From contig JAJDUT010000022.1 in NCBI GenBank assembly GCA_022826515.1, positions 39,842 to 103,841 on the forward strand: a DNA stretch of 64,000 nucleotides, written 5' to 3'. The stretch is from Candidatus Latescibacterota bacterium. GTDB taxonomy: Bacteria; Latescibacterota; UBA2968; UBA8231. The position numbers and the translations under genes are program-made. Below are positions 16,523 through 24,969 of this stretch, piece after piece; position 1 is the stretch's first letter, and every line of letters starts with the position of its first letter. Below the pieces are notes generated by a model. It did no database searches and was not told the origin of the DNA. It saw nothing but the letters and a program-made list of their open reading frames with translations.

Positions 16523-17874
16523 GCACCCAAACCGTCGAAAATCATCGCCGGCCCATTGTGGCGATTGTCGGACGGCCCAACGTGGGCAAATCGACTCTCT
16601 TTAACCGCATCTTGGGGACCCGGTGGGCCATAACCGATGGCCAGCCCGGAGTCACGCGCGATCAGATATTTGCTGAAGCCGAGTGGGGAGGGCGCTCCTT
16701 TACTTTGGTCGATACGGGGGGCTACATGCCCAATGCCAAAGACGCGCTATCCTCGGCCGTGCGCTCCCAAGCGGCAAAGGCTCTGACAGAAGCGGATATA
16801 GCGATTTTTCTCTGCGATGGGACTACGGGTTTGACCGATCTCGACCAAGAAATGGGGGCCATGCTGCGCAGCGGGGGCGGAAAATGCTTGCTGGCCGTCA
16901 ACAAGGTCGATGAGGTGGGGCCAGTTGCGCCGCTCGACGAATTCTACCGGCTCGGCTTGGGGGAACCCTTACCGGTTTCAGCCGTGACCGGGCGGCGTTC
17001 CGGGGACTTGCTCGATGCACTTATTGCGCTCTTCGATGAGGCCGGGGCGTATGGGCCAGAATGGGACGAAGCGGCGATTCGAGTCGCTTTGGTTGGTCGT
17101 CCCAACGTGGGCAAATCCACGCTGATCAATCGCCTCGCTGGCCACCAGGTTTCCATCGTCCACGACCAGCCTGGTACGACCCGCGACCCAACGCAACTGC
17201 GCTTGACTTGGCAGGACAGCCACCTACAGTTCGTGGATACGGCCGGTTTGCGGCGGCGATCTAAGGTCGATGATCCGGTGGAATTCTACAGCACGCGCCG
17301 GGCGGCCAATAGCATCGACCGAGCCGATGTGGCGGTTGTGCTCATAGACGGTGCCGAGGGGTGGGTCATGCAAGACGCTCGCATCATGGAGCAAGTGATA
17401 AAGTCAGGCTGCGGCTTGGTGGTGGCGATCAATAAATGGGATTTAATCGCCGAGAAAACGGTGGCCGAGTTCCGCAGCGAGTTGCGCGACCGCTATCCCT
17501 TTTTGCGCAATTATCCAGTGCTGTGTATATCGGGCTTGACCGGGCGGCGGGTCCACAAGTGTCTCGAAGTAGTGGCCGCAGTGGGCAACAAGCGCCGGAC
17601 GCGGATTCCCACCGCGCGCTTGAACAAGATCATTCAGCAGCTATCCGGCGAGTACCTAGCGACGCAAGAAGGCCGCGACATTCGCCTGCTCTACGCCACC
17701 CAACACGCGGTTAACCCGCCAGCGTTTACAATCTTTACGAATCTGCCCCGCTCCGTGCCGGGGAATTATCGACGCCACATCGAAAATCGCCTGAGGTCGG
17801 AATTTGATTTCGAAGGAACGCCCTTGCGCATCGTCTGGCGTCGGCGCAAAGGATACAGGGAAGCTCGATCGTGA
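16519..17874 (+). CDS. der: GTPase Der (EngA), ribosome assembly factor
   Basis: 451 residues from ATG 16519, which overlaps the previous stop (ATGA); the longer frame to 16324 is a shadow inside the DUF512 gene. Two tandem G domains: VGRPNVGKSTLFNRI with DTGGY and NKVDE, then LVGRPNVGKSTLINRL with DTAGLRRRSKVDD and NKWDL. The C-terminal KH-like domain ends GTPLRIVWRRRKGYREA. Der matures the 50S subunit. A GTGA overlap with the MerR gene follows. Confidence 0.97.
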   Translation: MSTQTVENHRRPIVAIVGRPNVGKSTLFNRILGTRWAITDGQPGVTRDQIFAEAEWGGRSFTLVDTGGYMPNAKDALSSAVRSQAAKALTEADIAIFLCDGTTGLTDLDQEMGAMLRSGGGKCLLAVNKVDEVGPVAPLDEFYRLGLGEPLPVSAVTGRRSGDLLDALIALFDEAGAYGPEWDEAAIRVALVGRPNVGKSTLINRLAGHQVSIVHDQPGTTRDPTQLRLTWQDSHLQFVDTAGLRRRSKVDDPVEFYSTRRAANSIDRADVAVVLIDGAEGWVMQDARIMEQVIKSGCGLVVAINKWDLIAEKTVAEFRSELRDRYPFLRNYPVLCISGLTGRRVHKCLEVVAAVGNKRRTRIPTARLNKIIQQLSGEYLATQEGRDIRLLYATQHAVNPPAFTIFTNLPRSVPGNYRRHIENRLRSEFDFEGTPLRIVWRRRKGYREARS

Positions 17875-18293
17875 AAAATCCATTGCAAAACAAGTTGTAT
17901 TACAGCATCAGTGAAGTCGCAGAACTCACACAACTACAACCCTATACGCTCAGGGCGTGGGAGAAGGAGTTTGCGTGTTTGCGGCCGCGTCGCGCACGCG
18001 GTGGCAAAAACAGGGCTTATAGAGAACGCGACATAGGGATCATCTTGTTGCTCAAGCGCCTCCTCTACGAGGAGCGCTATACGACGCAAGGTGTAAAGAA
18101 AAAGCTCAAAGACGAACCTGACCTCCTGCGTCAGGTTGGCGAGCAAGTGTCTGTTTTGCTTGCCCAACAACAGGACAGTCCCGCGCTAGCAGCGGAGCAA
18201 GCCAACGCCGAGCCTGTACAGGACCGGGAGGTCGCGTTCAGAATGATCGAAGAGACTAAAAAAGAACTGCGCGAGATATTGCGTCTCTTCTAG
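17871..18293 (+). CDS. MerR family transcriptional regulator
   Basis: 140 residues from a GTG that overlaps the der stop (GTGA). YYSISEVAELTQLQPYTLRA, then WEKEF, is the MerR winged HTH, and NRAYRERDIGIILLLKRLLYEE is the wing plus helix. The C-terminal region is a short charged helix without conserved metal-binding Cys residues, so it is not an obvious metal sensor. It resembles the small MerR proteins often linked to translation or IHF-like loci. Target unknown. Confidence 0.85.
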   Translation: MKNPLQNKLYYSISEVAELTQLQPYTLRAWEKEFACLRPRRARGGKNRAYRERDIGIILLLKRLLYEERYTTQGVKKKLKDEPDLLRQVGEQVSVLLAQQQDSPALAAEQANAEPVQDREVAFRMIEETKKELREILRLF

Positions 18294-18338
18294 TATCGAC
18301 ATTTGGCTAGGACTGTTAAGTCGTCTTGCCTAAACTAA

Positions 18339-18359
18339 TATAATTCTGTATTTTATAAT
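18339..18359 (+). promoter_or_regulatory. Putative promoter region of the rimP-nusA-infB operon
   Basis: Two perfect TATAAT hexamers at 18339-18344 and 18354-18359, without a convincing -35. Use of the first would start RNA near 18351 and include the downstream hairpin whole; use of the second would start inside it. Confidence 0.5.
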
Positions 18360-18363
18360 CCCG

Positions 18364-18388
18364 AGTGGGCGTCATAGCCCACTTTTTT
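18364..18388 (+). terminator. Attenuator-like hairpin in the rimP leader
   Basis: AGTGGGC (18364-18370) pairs perfectly with GCCCACT (18377-18383), 6-nt loop, followed by T6. It sits between the promoter hexamers and the rimP Shine-Dalgarno sequence, so it would terminate or attenuate before the whole operon. A similar GC stem plus T-run precedes rimP-nusA in other bacteria. Control by NusA feedback is inference. Confidence 0.7.
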
Positions 18389-18409
18389 GCTTAAGGGGGA
18401 AAAGCGCAT

Positions 18410-18862
18410 ATTTCCGCCGTAGATAAATTCGCATTAAAGGCCGATCTAGTAGCTCTTGTCGAACCCATTGTCCGCGAGCACGAGGCCGAACTCGTCGATA
18501 TTGAACTCAGCGGAGCCCACGGTAATCAGTTAGTTAGGTTATTGGTTCACAAAAATTGCGGTATAACGCTGGCCGTCTGTGAGTCCATCAGTCGCGAAGT
18601 GGCCGATCTCTTCGACATAGAAGATCCCATTGCCGGGCGGTATCGGCTCGAAGTGACCTCGCCGGGATTGGACCGGCCCTTAGAGACCGATGGGGATTTC
18701 ACCCGCGCCTGTGGCCGTTTGCTAAAAGTCGTGCTCACGTCCGGCCGAGCGGTCAAAGGTCGGCTGATCGCTTGGGAAGCCGACCGGATTCAGCTCGACA
18801 GCCCAGCCGAGATCGTGGCCCGCGCCGATATTGCTAAAGCCAACATCGAACCAGAATTGTAA
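18410..18862 (+). CDS. rimP: Ribosome maturation factor RimP, apparent ATT start
   Basis: 150 residues if started at ATT 18410. The conserved RimP N-terminus (VEPIVREHEAELVDIELSG, then NQLVRLLVHK) is encoded upstream of the first ATG/GTG/TTG-type start (TTG 18542), so that start would delete ~44 essential residues. The frame closes at a TAA at 18392 and offers no canonical start between. ATT at 18410 has AAGGGGG at 18393-18399, about 10 nt away. The core YRLEVTSPGLDRPLET is diagnostic. RimP is needed for 30S maturation. First gene of the nusA operon, behind an attenuator-like hairpin. Confidence 0.88.
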   Translation: MSAVDKFALKADLVALVEPIVREHEAELVDIELSGAHGNQLVRLLVHKNCGITLAVCESISREVADLFDIEDPIAGRYRLEVTSPGLDRPLETDGDFTRACGRLLKVVLTSGRAVKGRLIAWEADRIQLDSPAEIVARADIAKANIEPEL

Positions 18863-18886
18863 GCAGCGAAGGTTGAGCAAAAAACC

Positions 18887-20275
18887 ATGAATAACGCAAA
18901 CATTGTCGAAGCCTTGGGGCAGATTGCCCGCGAAAAAAACGTCGATCGGGAATTGGTGGTACAAACCCTTGCCGACGCTCTAATTTCAGCCGCCAAAAGG
19001 CACTACGGCAATACCGAAAATTACGAAGTTGACATCGACGCGGCCCAAGGTACGATGGCCGTGTACGCCCGCAAGACCGTCGTCGAAGAAGTAGCCGAGC
19101 CATCCATGGAGATTCTCCTCGCCGACGCCCGCAACATCGACCCCCATGCCCAACTAGGTTCCGTGCTGGTACAGCAGCTCAATTTCGCCGACTTTGGTCG
19201 CAACGCCATCCAGACCGCAAAGCAGATTCTCATTCAGCGGGTGCGCGAAGCCGAGCGAGAGCGAATATACGACGAATTTATCGGTCGGGTCGGCCTCGTC
19301 GAATCCGGTACTGTGCAACAGATCAGCCACGGCGACATCATTCTCAACCTTGGTCGGGCCGAGGCCGCCGTGCCATACAAAGAGCAAATCCGCCGCGAGC
19401 GCTACCGCCAAGGCGATGCGGTGCGGGGCTATATATACGAGGTGCTCAAGTCGAGCCGGGGGCCTCAGGTCTTGCTTTCTCGCACGCGGCCCGAATTCCT
19501 CAGGAAGCTCTTTGCCACAGAAGTGCCGGAAATAGCCGAGGGTATCGTCGATATTCACGGCGTGGCCCGCGAGCCGGGCGAGCGAGCCAAAATTGCGGTC
19601 AGCAGCAGCGACGAACGCGTCGATCCGGTGGGGGCCTGCGTGGGGGTAAAAGGATCGCGAGTGCAAGCCATCGTCCGAGAATTGAGTGGCGAGCGCATCG
19701 ATATCGTTCCTTGGATTGACGAGCCGGATATATTCATAAGCCGCGCCCTAAGTCCGGCCACCGTAGTGCGCTGCATTACGGATTCGCGCCGCCGACACGC
19801 GGTGGTGATCGTCGAAGAGGAGCAGCTATCGCTAGCCATTGGCAAGGGCGGCCAAAATACCAAACTCGCCAGTCAACTGACGGGTTGGGGGCTCGATATT
19901 ATCACCGACGAGCAATACCAAGAGCGCCGCGCCAAGCAGGATAAGTACCAGCAAGTATTCCGCCAGATCGATGGCATTAGCGAGTTGATTGCACTGAGTT
20001 TGACCACGTCCGGTTTCGGCTCCATCACCGCGATATCCGAGGCCGATACAGAGCTGTTACAGACTGTGCCGGGCTTAGAGTTAGCCGAAACCGCCCAAGG
20101 AGTAAAGGCCGCCGCCGCCGCGTACCTGGCCGAACACGGTGAGGTCGATATTGAAGCATTGATTGCTGCTGAGGAGGCCGAAGCGGTCCAACAGGATGCT
20201 GAGCAAGAGAGTGGAGAAGTACCTGCCGCACCCGCTGTGAGTGGAGAAGACGAGACAGACCAAAGGGCTGAGTAG
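18887..20275 (+). CDS. nusA: Transcription termination/antitermination factor NusA
   Basis: 462 residues. The N-terminal RNAP-binding domain covers residues 1-~125 (MNNANIVEALGQIAREKNVD), the S1 domain ~135-200 (SGTVQQISHGDIILNLGRAE), and KH1/KH2 ~200-345 (VDPVGACVGVKGSRVQAIV; EEEQLSLAIGKGGQNTKLA). A helix-hairpin-helix-like C-terminal region follows and ends in an acidic tail (EEAEAVQQDAEQE). Located between rimP and infB as in most bacteria. Confidence 0.97.
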   Translation: MNNANIVEALGQIAREKNVDRELVVQTLADALISAAKRHYGNTENYEVDIDAAQGTMAVYARKTVVEEVAEPSMEILLADARNIDPHAQLGSVLVQQLNFADFGRNAIQTAKQILIQRVREAERERIYDEFIGRVGLVESGTVQQISHGDIILNLGRAEAAVPYKEQIRRERYRQGDAVRGYIYEVLKSSRGPQVLLSRTRPEFLRKLFATEVPEIAEGIVDIHGVAREPGERAKIAVSSSDERVDPVGACVGVKGSRVQAIVRELSGERIDIVPWIDEPDIFISRALSPATVVRCITDSRRRHAVVIVEEEQLSLAIGKGGQNTKLASQLTGWGLDIITDEQYQERRAKQDKYQQVFRQIDGISELIALSLTTSGFGSITAISEADTELLQTVPGLELAETAQGVKAAAAAYLAEHGEVDIEALIAAEEAEAVQQDAEQESGEVPAAPAVSGEDETDQRAE

Positions 20276-20289
20276 CTGAGGGAATAATT

Positions 20290-22647
20290 TTGGAAAAGCG
20301 CCGGGTTTATCAAGTAGCTAAAGAACAGAAGCTGTCCAGTGATGCGCTCATATCCATGCTCAAGGGCATGGATATGGAAGTAAAGAGCCATATGAGCGTA
20401 CTTACGCCCGAGATGCTGGAGGCCATTGACCGCAAGCTGGCTGAAGAAAAGAAGAGCTCGATAGAGGAAGTAAAGCGGCAGAAGGCCAAAGAGGACAGCC
20501 GCAAACAGGCCGATGGCATGCGACCCGGGCGTCGCCGCGAAAGGGGGCCGACAACTCGCAAGCAGAGCGTTGAAGGGCAAGCCGGGGAGAGCGCCGTGCC
20601 CCTGCCCGACAAGGCCGAGGGAGGGCGTCGGCGCGGTCGCCGCCGTGGTAAAGGGCAGGATAGTTTAGAAAGCATCCGCGAGGGCTTGGGCGAGAAGCGA
20701 GAAGTAACCGCCCAGGCCAATTTGCCCGGGTCGCCGCCAAAGCGCCGCCGAGGGAAGCGGCGCAAAGGGGCACCCGATGCTAGGGAAGTCCAAGAAAGCG
20801 TGCGGCGGACCTTGAGTCAGCTCAACGAGGGGCGGGGGCGTCGGCGCTACGAGCGCGGCCCGCGCGAAGACGGTGTCGAGGAAGATGGTGAGATTCGCCA
20901 GATCAAGGTCAGCGAGTTCATCACGCTCGGCGAATTTGCCGAACAACTCGGCGTCAAGGTCAGCGAAGTGATCGCCCTGTGTTTGCAGTTGGGTACCATG
21001 GCGACGATCAATCAACGCCTCGATATGGACACCATGCAGACGCTGGCCGACGAGTTTGGCTTTGAAGTGGCTCCGCTGGAGGCCGAAGAAGCCGAGTTGG
21101 ATGAGATCGTCGAGGAGGAAGAAATCGGCGAACCCGAGCCGCGTCCGCCGGTCGTTACTGTCATGGGCCACGTCGATCACGGCAAAACTTCGTTGCTCGA
21201 CTACTTGCGTGAAAGCAAGGTGGTCGAGGGTGAGTCTGGCGGCATTACCCAGCACATCGGGGCGTACGTGATCAACATGGAAGACGGTCGCGGCGTGACG
21301 TTCCTCGACACCCCAGGGCACGCGGCTTTTACGGCGATGCGGGCGCGCGGTTCAAGAGTAACGGACATTGTGATCTTGGTCGTGGCGGCCGACGACAGCG
21401 TCATGCCGCAGACCATTGAAGCGATCGACCACGCCAAGGCCGCGCAGGTTCCCTTAGTCGTCGCGATAAACAAAATAGACTTGCCTACGGCCGACTCAGA
21501 TAAGATCAAGCGGGAGTTGTCAGAAAGAGGAGTCTTAATCGAGGAGTGGGGAGGGCAGATTCCCTGTGCCGAAATCTCCGCCAAAACCGGACAAGGCATA
21601 GACCACTTGCTGGAATTGCTCCTCATTGTGGCCGAGTTGCTTGAGTTGCAGGCCAATCCCCATAAGAAAGCGCGTGGGACGATTGTCGAAGCCCATCTCG
21701 ACAAGGGCCGGGGGCCGGTGGCTACAGTTTTGGTACAAGAGGGAACGCTGCGCGTCGGCGAGCCTTTTATTACCGGCGTGCATAGCGGCAGGGTTCGCGC
21801 TCTGCTCGACGAGCATAGCCAGCGCGTTGAGGGAGCAAAACCCTCCGTGCCCGTCCAAGTGCTCGGATTGCCCGGGGTGCCGCAAGCTGGGGATATTTTT
21901 GCCGTGGCCAATTCCGAGCGCGAGGCCAAGGACCTCAGCCAGCGGCGGCAGCTCATCAAGCGCGAGCAGGATCACCGCAAGCTGCGCACGGTTACGCTCA
22001 GCGACTTACACGATCAGATCCAGCAAGGCCACATTCAAGAATTGCGGGTGGTGGTCAAAGGCGATGTCGATGGGTCGGTCGAGGCCATTTCCGAAGAGTT
22101 GGGCCGCATAACCCACGAGGAAGTGCGGGTCAACGTCATTCACAGCGCGGTGGGGGCCATTTCAGAATCGGATGTGCTATTGGCGGCGGCCTCTAGTGCC
22201 ATTTTGCTTGGTTTCCACGTAAACACCCAACCCTCGGCACGCGATCTCGCCGTGCAGGAAGGCGTGGAGATTCGCAACTACCGCATCATCTACGAGGTCA
22301 TCGAGGATGTGCGAGCTGCCTTAGCTGGCCTTTTGGCTCCGACGACCGAAGAACAGGTGGTGGGCCGGGCCGAAATCCGCCAGATCTTTAGCTCGTCCCG
22401 CATGGGAACGATCGGCGGTTGTTTGGTGCAAGACGGCACCATTGCCCGCAGCAATCAGGTGCGGGTTTTGCGCGATGGCCAAGTCGTCTTTACTGGAGAG
22501 CTTACTTCGTTGCGGCGATTCAAGGACGACGTGCGCGAGGTCTCTGAGGGCTTCGAGTGCGGCATGGGATTTGCGGGATTCGACGCCATTGCAGAAGGCG
22601 ATATTGTCGAATCCTTGGTTGTGGTCGAAACCGAGCGGACGCTGTAG
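20290..22647 (+). CDS. infB: Translation initiation factor IF-2
   Basis: 785 residues, TTG start 14 nt after nusA. The N-terminus RVYQVAKEQKLSSDALISML is an IF2-N domain. Residues ~55-200 are a highly basic Arg/Lys-rich linker, and a second IF2-N-like module (VSEFITLGEFAEQLGVKVSE) precedes the G domain: VTVMGHVDHGKTSLLDYL, DTPGHAAF, NKIDLP. Domains II-IV follow, with the fMet-tRNA-binding C-terminal region complete. GTPase that places initiator tRNA on the 30S subunit. Confidence 0.97.
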   Translation: MEKRRVYQVAKEQKLSSDALISMLKGMDMEVKSHMSVLTPEMLEAIDRKLAEEKKSSIEEVKRQKAKEDSRKQADGMRPGRRRERGPTTRKQSVEGQAGESAVPLPDKAEGGRRRGRRRGKGQDSLESIREGLGEKREVTAQANLPGSPPKRRRGKRRKGAPDAREVQESVRRTLSQLNEGRGRRRYERGPREDGVEEDGEIRQIKVSEFITLGEFAEQLGVKVSEVIALCLQLGTMATINQRLDMDTMQTLADEFGFEVAPLEAEEAELDEIVEEEEIGEPEPRPPVVTVMGHVDHGKTSLLDYLRESKVVEGESGGITQHIGAYVINMEDGRGVTFLDTPGHAAFTAMRARGSRVTDIVILVVAADDSVMPQTIEAIDHAKAAQVPLVVAINKIDLPTADSDKIKRELSERGVLIEEWGGQIPCAEISAKTGQGIDHLLELLLIVAELLELQANPHKKARGTIVEAHLDKGRGPVATVLVQEGTLRVGEPFITGVHSGRVRALLDEHSQRVEGAKPSVPVQVLGLPGVPQAGDIFAVANSEREAKDLSQRRQLIKREQDHRKLRTVTLSDLHDQIQQGHIQELRVVVKGDVDGSVEAISEELGRITHEEVRVNVIHSAVGAISESDVLLAAASSAILLGFHVNTQPSARDLAVQEGVEIRNYRIIYEVIEDVRAALAGLLAPTTEEQVVGRAEIRQIFSSSRMGTIGGCLVQDGTIARSNQVRVLRDGQVVFTGELTSLRRFKDDVREVSEGFECGMGFAGFDAIAEGDIVESLVVVETERTL

Positions 22648-22663
22648 GGGCGGTTGAATTGTT

Positions 22664-22945
22664 TTGATCGTTATGAGCTGTACAGTGCAACTCTACATCG
22701 GCGATAGCCATTCGCTCAAGGACAAGCGGCAAGTCCTCAACAGCCTCAAGGGGCGCATCCGCAACCGCTTTAACGCGGCTGTGGCCGAAGTAGATGACCA
22801 TGCGCTTTGGCAGCGGACGATGTTGGGGATTGCCGTGGTGAGTTCGGCCGTTGAACACTGCGACGAGATGCTGACTAAAATCGTCAACTTCGTCGAAGGC
22901 GATCCCCGGGTGCAGATCCTCGACTACCAAATGGAAGTACACTGA
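22664..22945 (+). CDS. ylxP: DUF503 family protein (YlxP-like)
   Basis: 93 residues. QLYIGDSHSLKDKRQVLNSL and the following IRNRFNAAVAEVDDHALWQR match DUF503/YlxP, a small protein typically encoded between infB and rbfA and thought to assist ribosome function. TTG 22664 is preferred because AGGGG at 22646-22650 fits it better than the internal ATG 22673. Ordering with infB and rbfA is canonical. Confidence 0.9.
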   Translation: MIVMSCTVQLYIGDSHSLKDKRQVLNSLKGRIRNRFNAAVAEVDDHALWQRTMLGIAVVSSAVEHCDEMLTKIVNFVEGDPRVQILDYQMEVH

Positions 22946-22951
22946 GGGCAG

Positions 22952-23305
22952 GTGGCCTCTCCGCAACGCATTAGCCGAGTGCGCGGGCAGTTGCTGCGCG
23001 AGCTGACCGACATCGTAGGGCGGATGAAGGATCCTCGGTTGCAGCTAGTCCAAGTAGTGGATGTGGAACTCTCCGCCGACATGAGCTATGCCACGATCTT
23101 TGTCAGCACGCTCGGCAAGGCAGACGACAAAAAGCAGGTACTCCAAGGGATGCAGCGGGGCTTGGGTTTTATACGCCGAGAAATCGCCCAGCGCATGCGC
23201 TTGCGCTACGCACCCCAGTTGCGGGTTGCATACGACGACACCGCCGCACGCGCCGCGCGCCTGACGGCTCTGATCGACAGTCTCGGTGGAGCGCAGCATG
23301 GTTGA
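22952..23305 (+). CDS. rbfA: 30S ribosome-binding factor A
   Basis: 117 residues; GTG start behind GAGGGCAG. The N-terminal RISRVRGQLLRELTDIV and the KH-like core (LVQVVDVELSADMSYATIFV, RRGLGFIRREIAQRMRLRYAP-type segment) are characteristic. Binds immature 30S subunits and helps 16S rRNA 5'-end maturation, a cold-adaptation factor. It overlaps truB by 8 nt. Confidence 0.95.
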   Translation: MASPQRISRVRGQLLRELTDIVGRMKDPRLQLVQVVDVELSADMSYATIFVSTLGKADDKKQVLQGMQRGLGFIRREIAQRMRLRYAPQLRVAYDDTAARAARLTALIDSLGGAQHG

Positions 23306-24194
23306 TCCGGTCCAGACCGGGGTTTTGGTCATCGACAAAGCCAAAGGCCCCACTTCCCACGACGTAATCGCTTCGCTTCGGCGTCTGTTGCAATTGCGGC
23401 GCATTGGGCACTGCGGCACGCTTGATCCCTTGGCCAGCGGCGTCTTGGTCGTTTGCTTGGGGCGCTATACTCGGCTCAACCGGTGGCTCAGCGGCGCAGA
23501 CAAGGAATACGAGGCCGAGATTTGTCTGGGGGCTGTGAGTGCTACGGGCGATGCCGAGGGGCCGATCCGCCACCAAGCCGACTGCGCGTCTCCCACCGAC
23601 CAAAGTGTGGCCCAAGCTCTGCGCGACTTTACGGGCGTCATAGACCAAGTTCCGCCAGCGCATTCAGCCGTAAAGGTAGCTGGGGTGCGCTCGTATAAGC
23701 GGGCGCGCCGTGGGGATGAAGTCGCCCTCAAACCTCGCCGGGTCCACATCCACGCAATGGAATTGCTCAGCTACGATTTTCCCAGACTAAGGGTGAGAAT
23801 CCATTGCTCTGCGGGAACGTACATTCGCTCGCTAGCCGCCGATCTGGGGGAGGCTTTGAGAACGGGTGCCTATTTGGCGGAATTGCGCCGACTGCGTGCG
23901 GGAGGTCTCGGACTGGATAAAGCCCTGACATTAGACCAAGTAGCCCGTCTAAGCAGAGCAGGCCAAATTGAAAAGGCCCTCGTCCATCCGCGACTGGCCT
24001 TGAGCGAGTTGGCGGCCGTGGAGCTGAACGAAGGCAAGCTAGTTGATTTCGCTCATGGGAAGGCAATCGAGTACCCCGCTGGCGCAGGACCGCGCGAAGT
24101 TTGCGCAGTTTTTGACACCGCGGAAACCTTGTTTGGTCTCGCGCGGTGGGAGAAGGGGGCATTGCGGCCCCTGTGCGTTTTGCGCCAACCTTAG
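23298..24194 (+). CDS. truB: tRNA pseudouridine(55) synthase
   Basis: 298 residues from ATG 23298 (MVDPVQTGVLVIDKAKGPTS); the GTG four codons upstream is less family-like. IGHCGTLDPLASGVLVVCLG carries the catalytic Asp of the TruB family, and SGADKEYEAEICLG and PPAHSAVKVAGVRSYKRAR are further conserved blocks. A C-terminal PUA-like region is present (LSELAAVELNEGKLVDFAHG). Isomerises U55 in the T loop. The stop directly abuts the riboflavin kinase ATG. Confidence 0.96.
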   Translation: MVDPVQTGVLVIDKAKGPTSHDVIASLRRLLQLRRIGHCGTLDPLASGVLVVCLGRYTRLNRWLSGADKEYEAEICLGAVSATGDAEGPIRHQADCASPTDQSVAQALRDFTGVIDQVPPAHSAVKVAGVRSYKRARRGDEVALKPRRVHIHAMELLSYDFPRLRVRIHCSAGTYIRSLAADLGEALRTGAYLAELRRLRAGGLGLDKALTLDQVARLSRAGQIEKALVHPRLALSELAAVELNEGKLVDFAHGKAIEYPAGAGPREVCAVFDTAETLFGLARWEKGALRPLCVLRQP

Positions 24195-24581
24195 ATGGAA
24201 GGTGCTGGCATTCATTTTTCCGGTCGCGTCATACCAGGCCAAGGACGCGGTAAAACACTGGGGTTTCCCACGGCGAATTTGCTGCCCTACGGTGATAAAC
24301 TCTTGCCGCAGGGGGTATTTGCTGCTGAAGTGCAATACCCGGGCAGTCGAGTTTTACAGGCCGTGGCGAATGTCGGCCCCCGGCCCACATTTGCCGAAGC
24401 AGCGCTAGTCATCGAGTTGCACATACTCGATTTTACCGGCGACCTCTACGGACAAACCCTACAGGTCGCCCTCATAAAGAAGCTGCGCGACCAACGCGCA
24501 TTTGCCTGTCCAGACGAGCTGGTGGAACAAATCCGCAAAGACATTAACCAAGCACGCGCCCTATTCGCTTCCAAGTGCTGA
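24195..24581 (+). CDS. Stand-alone riboflavin kinase (C-terminal half of RibF only)
   Basis: 128 residues that correspond only to the flavokinase domain of bifunctional RibF: FSGRVIPGQGRGKTLGFPTA contains the kinase PTAN nucleotide motif, then GVFAAEV, ANVGPRPTF, and the C-terminal ELHILDFTGDLYGQTLQV with the catalytic Glu region. The N-terminal FAD-synthetase domain (~180 residues) is absent. There is no room for it, since the ATG abuts the truB stop. The truB-(ribF)-rpsO position is canonical, so this is a domain-reduced ribF. It should phosphorylate riboflavin to FMN; adenylylation must come from elsewhere, plausibly the gene at 1486. Confidence 0.9.
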   Translation: MEGAGIHFSGRVIPGQGRGKTLGFPTANLLPYGDKLLPQGVFAAEVQYPGSRVLQAVANVGPRPTFAEAALVIELHILDFTGDLYGQTLQVALIKKLRDQRAFACPDELVEQIRKDINQARALFASKC

Positions 24582-24617
24582 AGGCGGAAAGCGCGGCGTG
24601 AAATACGGAGGTTGACG

Positions 24618-24884
24618 TTGTCGATAACAACTGAGCGCAAGAAAGAACTGATCGAGAAGTTCGGGCAAGAAGGGGGCCCTGGGGCCACCCCGGTGCAGAT
24701 TGCCATTCTCACCGAGCGCATCCGGCACTTGACCGAACACCTGAAAGACCAGCAAAAGGACTTTGCCACGCGGCGAGGTTTACTTGTTCTCATAGGCAAG
24801 AGGAGGCGATTGCAAAGCTACTACCAAAAGAAAAAACCGCAGGAGTACGCGGCGTTGATCCGCGAGTTGGGATTGCGCCGTTAG
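24618..24884 (+). CDS. rpsO: 30S ribosomal protein S15
   Basis: 88 residues, standard length. SITTERKKELIEKFGQEGGP, then TPVQIAILTERIRHLTEHL and RRGLLVLIGKRRRLQSYY, are textbook uS15. The TTG at 24618 is chosen over TTG 24612 because GGAGG ends at 24611, six nt upstream, and it gives the normal N-terminus. Binds the central domain of 16S rRNA. Precedes pnp as in most bacteria. Confidence 0.97.
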   Translation: MSITTERKKELIEKFGQEGGPGATPVQIAILTERIRHLTEHLKDQQKDFATRRGLLVLIGKRRRLQSYYQKKKPQEYAALIRELGLRR

Positions 24885-24904
24885 CTCGCACTGAACGACT
24901 CACT

Positions 24905-24926
24905 GCGGTGCTCGTACGAGTGCCGC
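24905..24926 (+). promoter_or_regulatory. Hairpin in the rpsO-pnp intergenic region
   Basis: GCGGTGCTC (24905-24913) pairs with GAGTGCCGC (24918-24926) across a GTAC loop, with two G.T pairs. In Escherichia coli the pnp leader folds into a hairpin cut by RNase III for PNPase autoregulation; an equivalent role here is inference. No T-run follows, so it is not a canonical terminator. Confidence 0.45.
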
Positions 24927-24969
24927 TCAGATTTCAAAACCTCAAAGGAAAGAGCAAAAGATATATCTA

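Noticed and set aside
18542..18862. Short version of RimP beginning at TTG 18542
   Set aside because: Deletes the conserved N-terminal domain strand-helix region of RimP.
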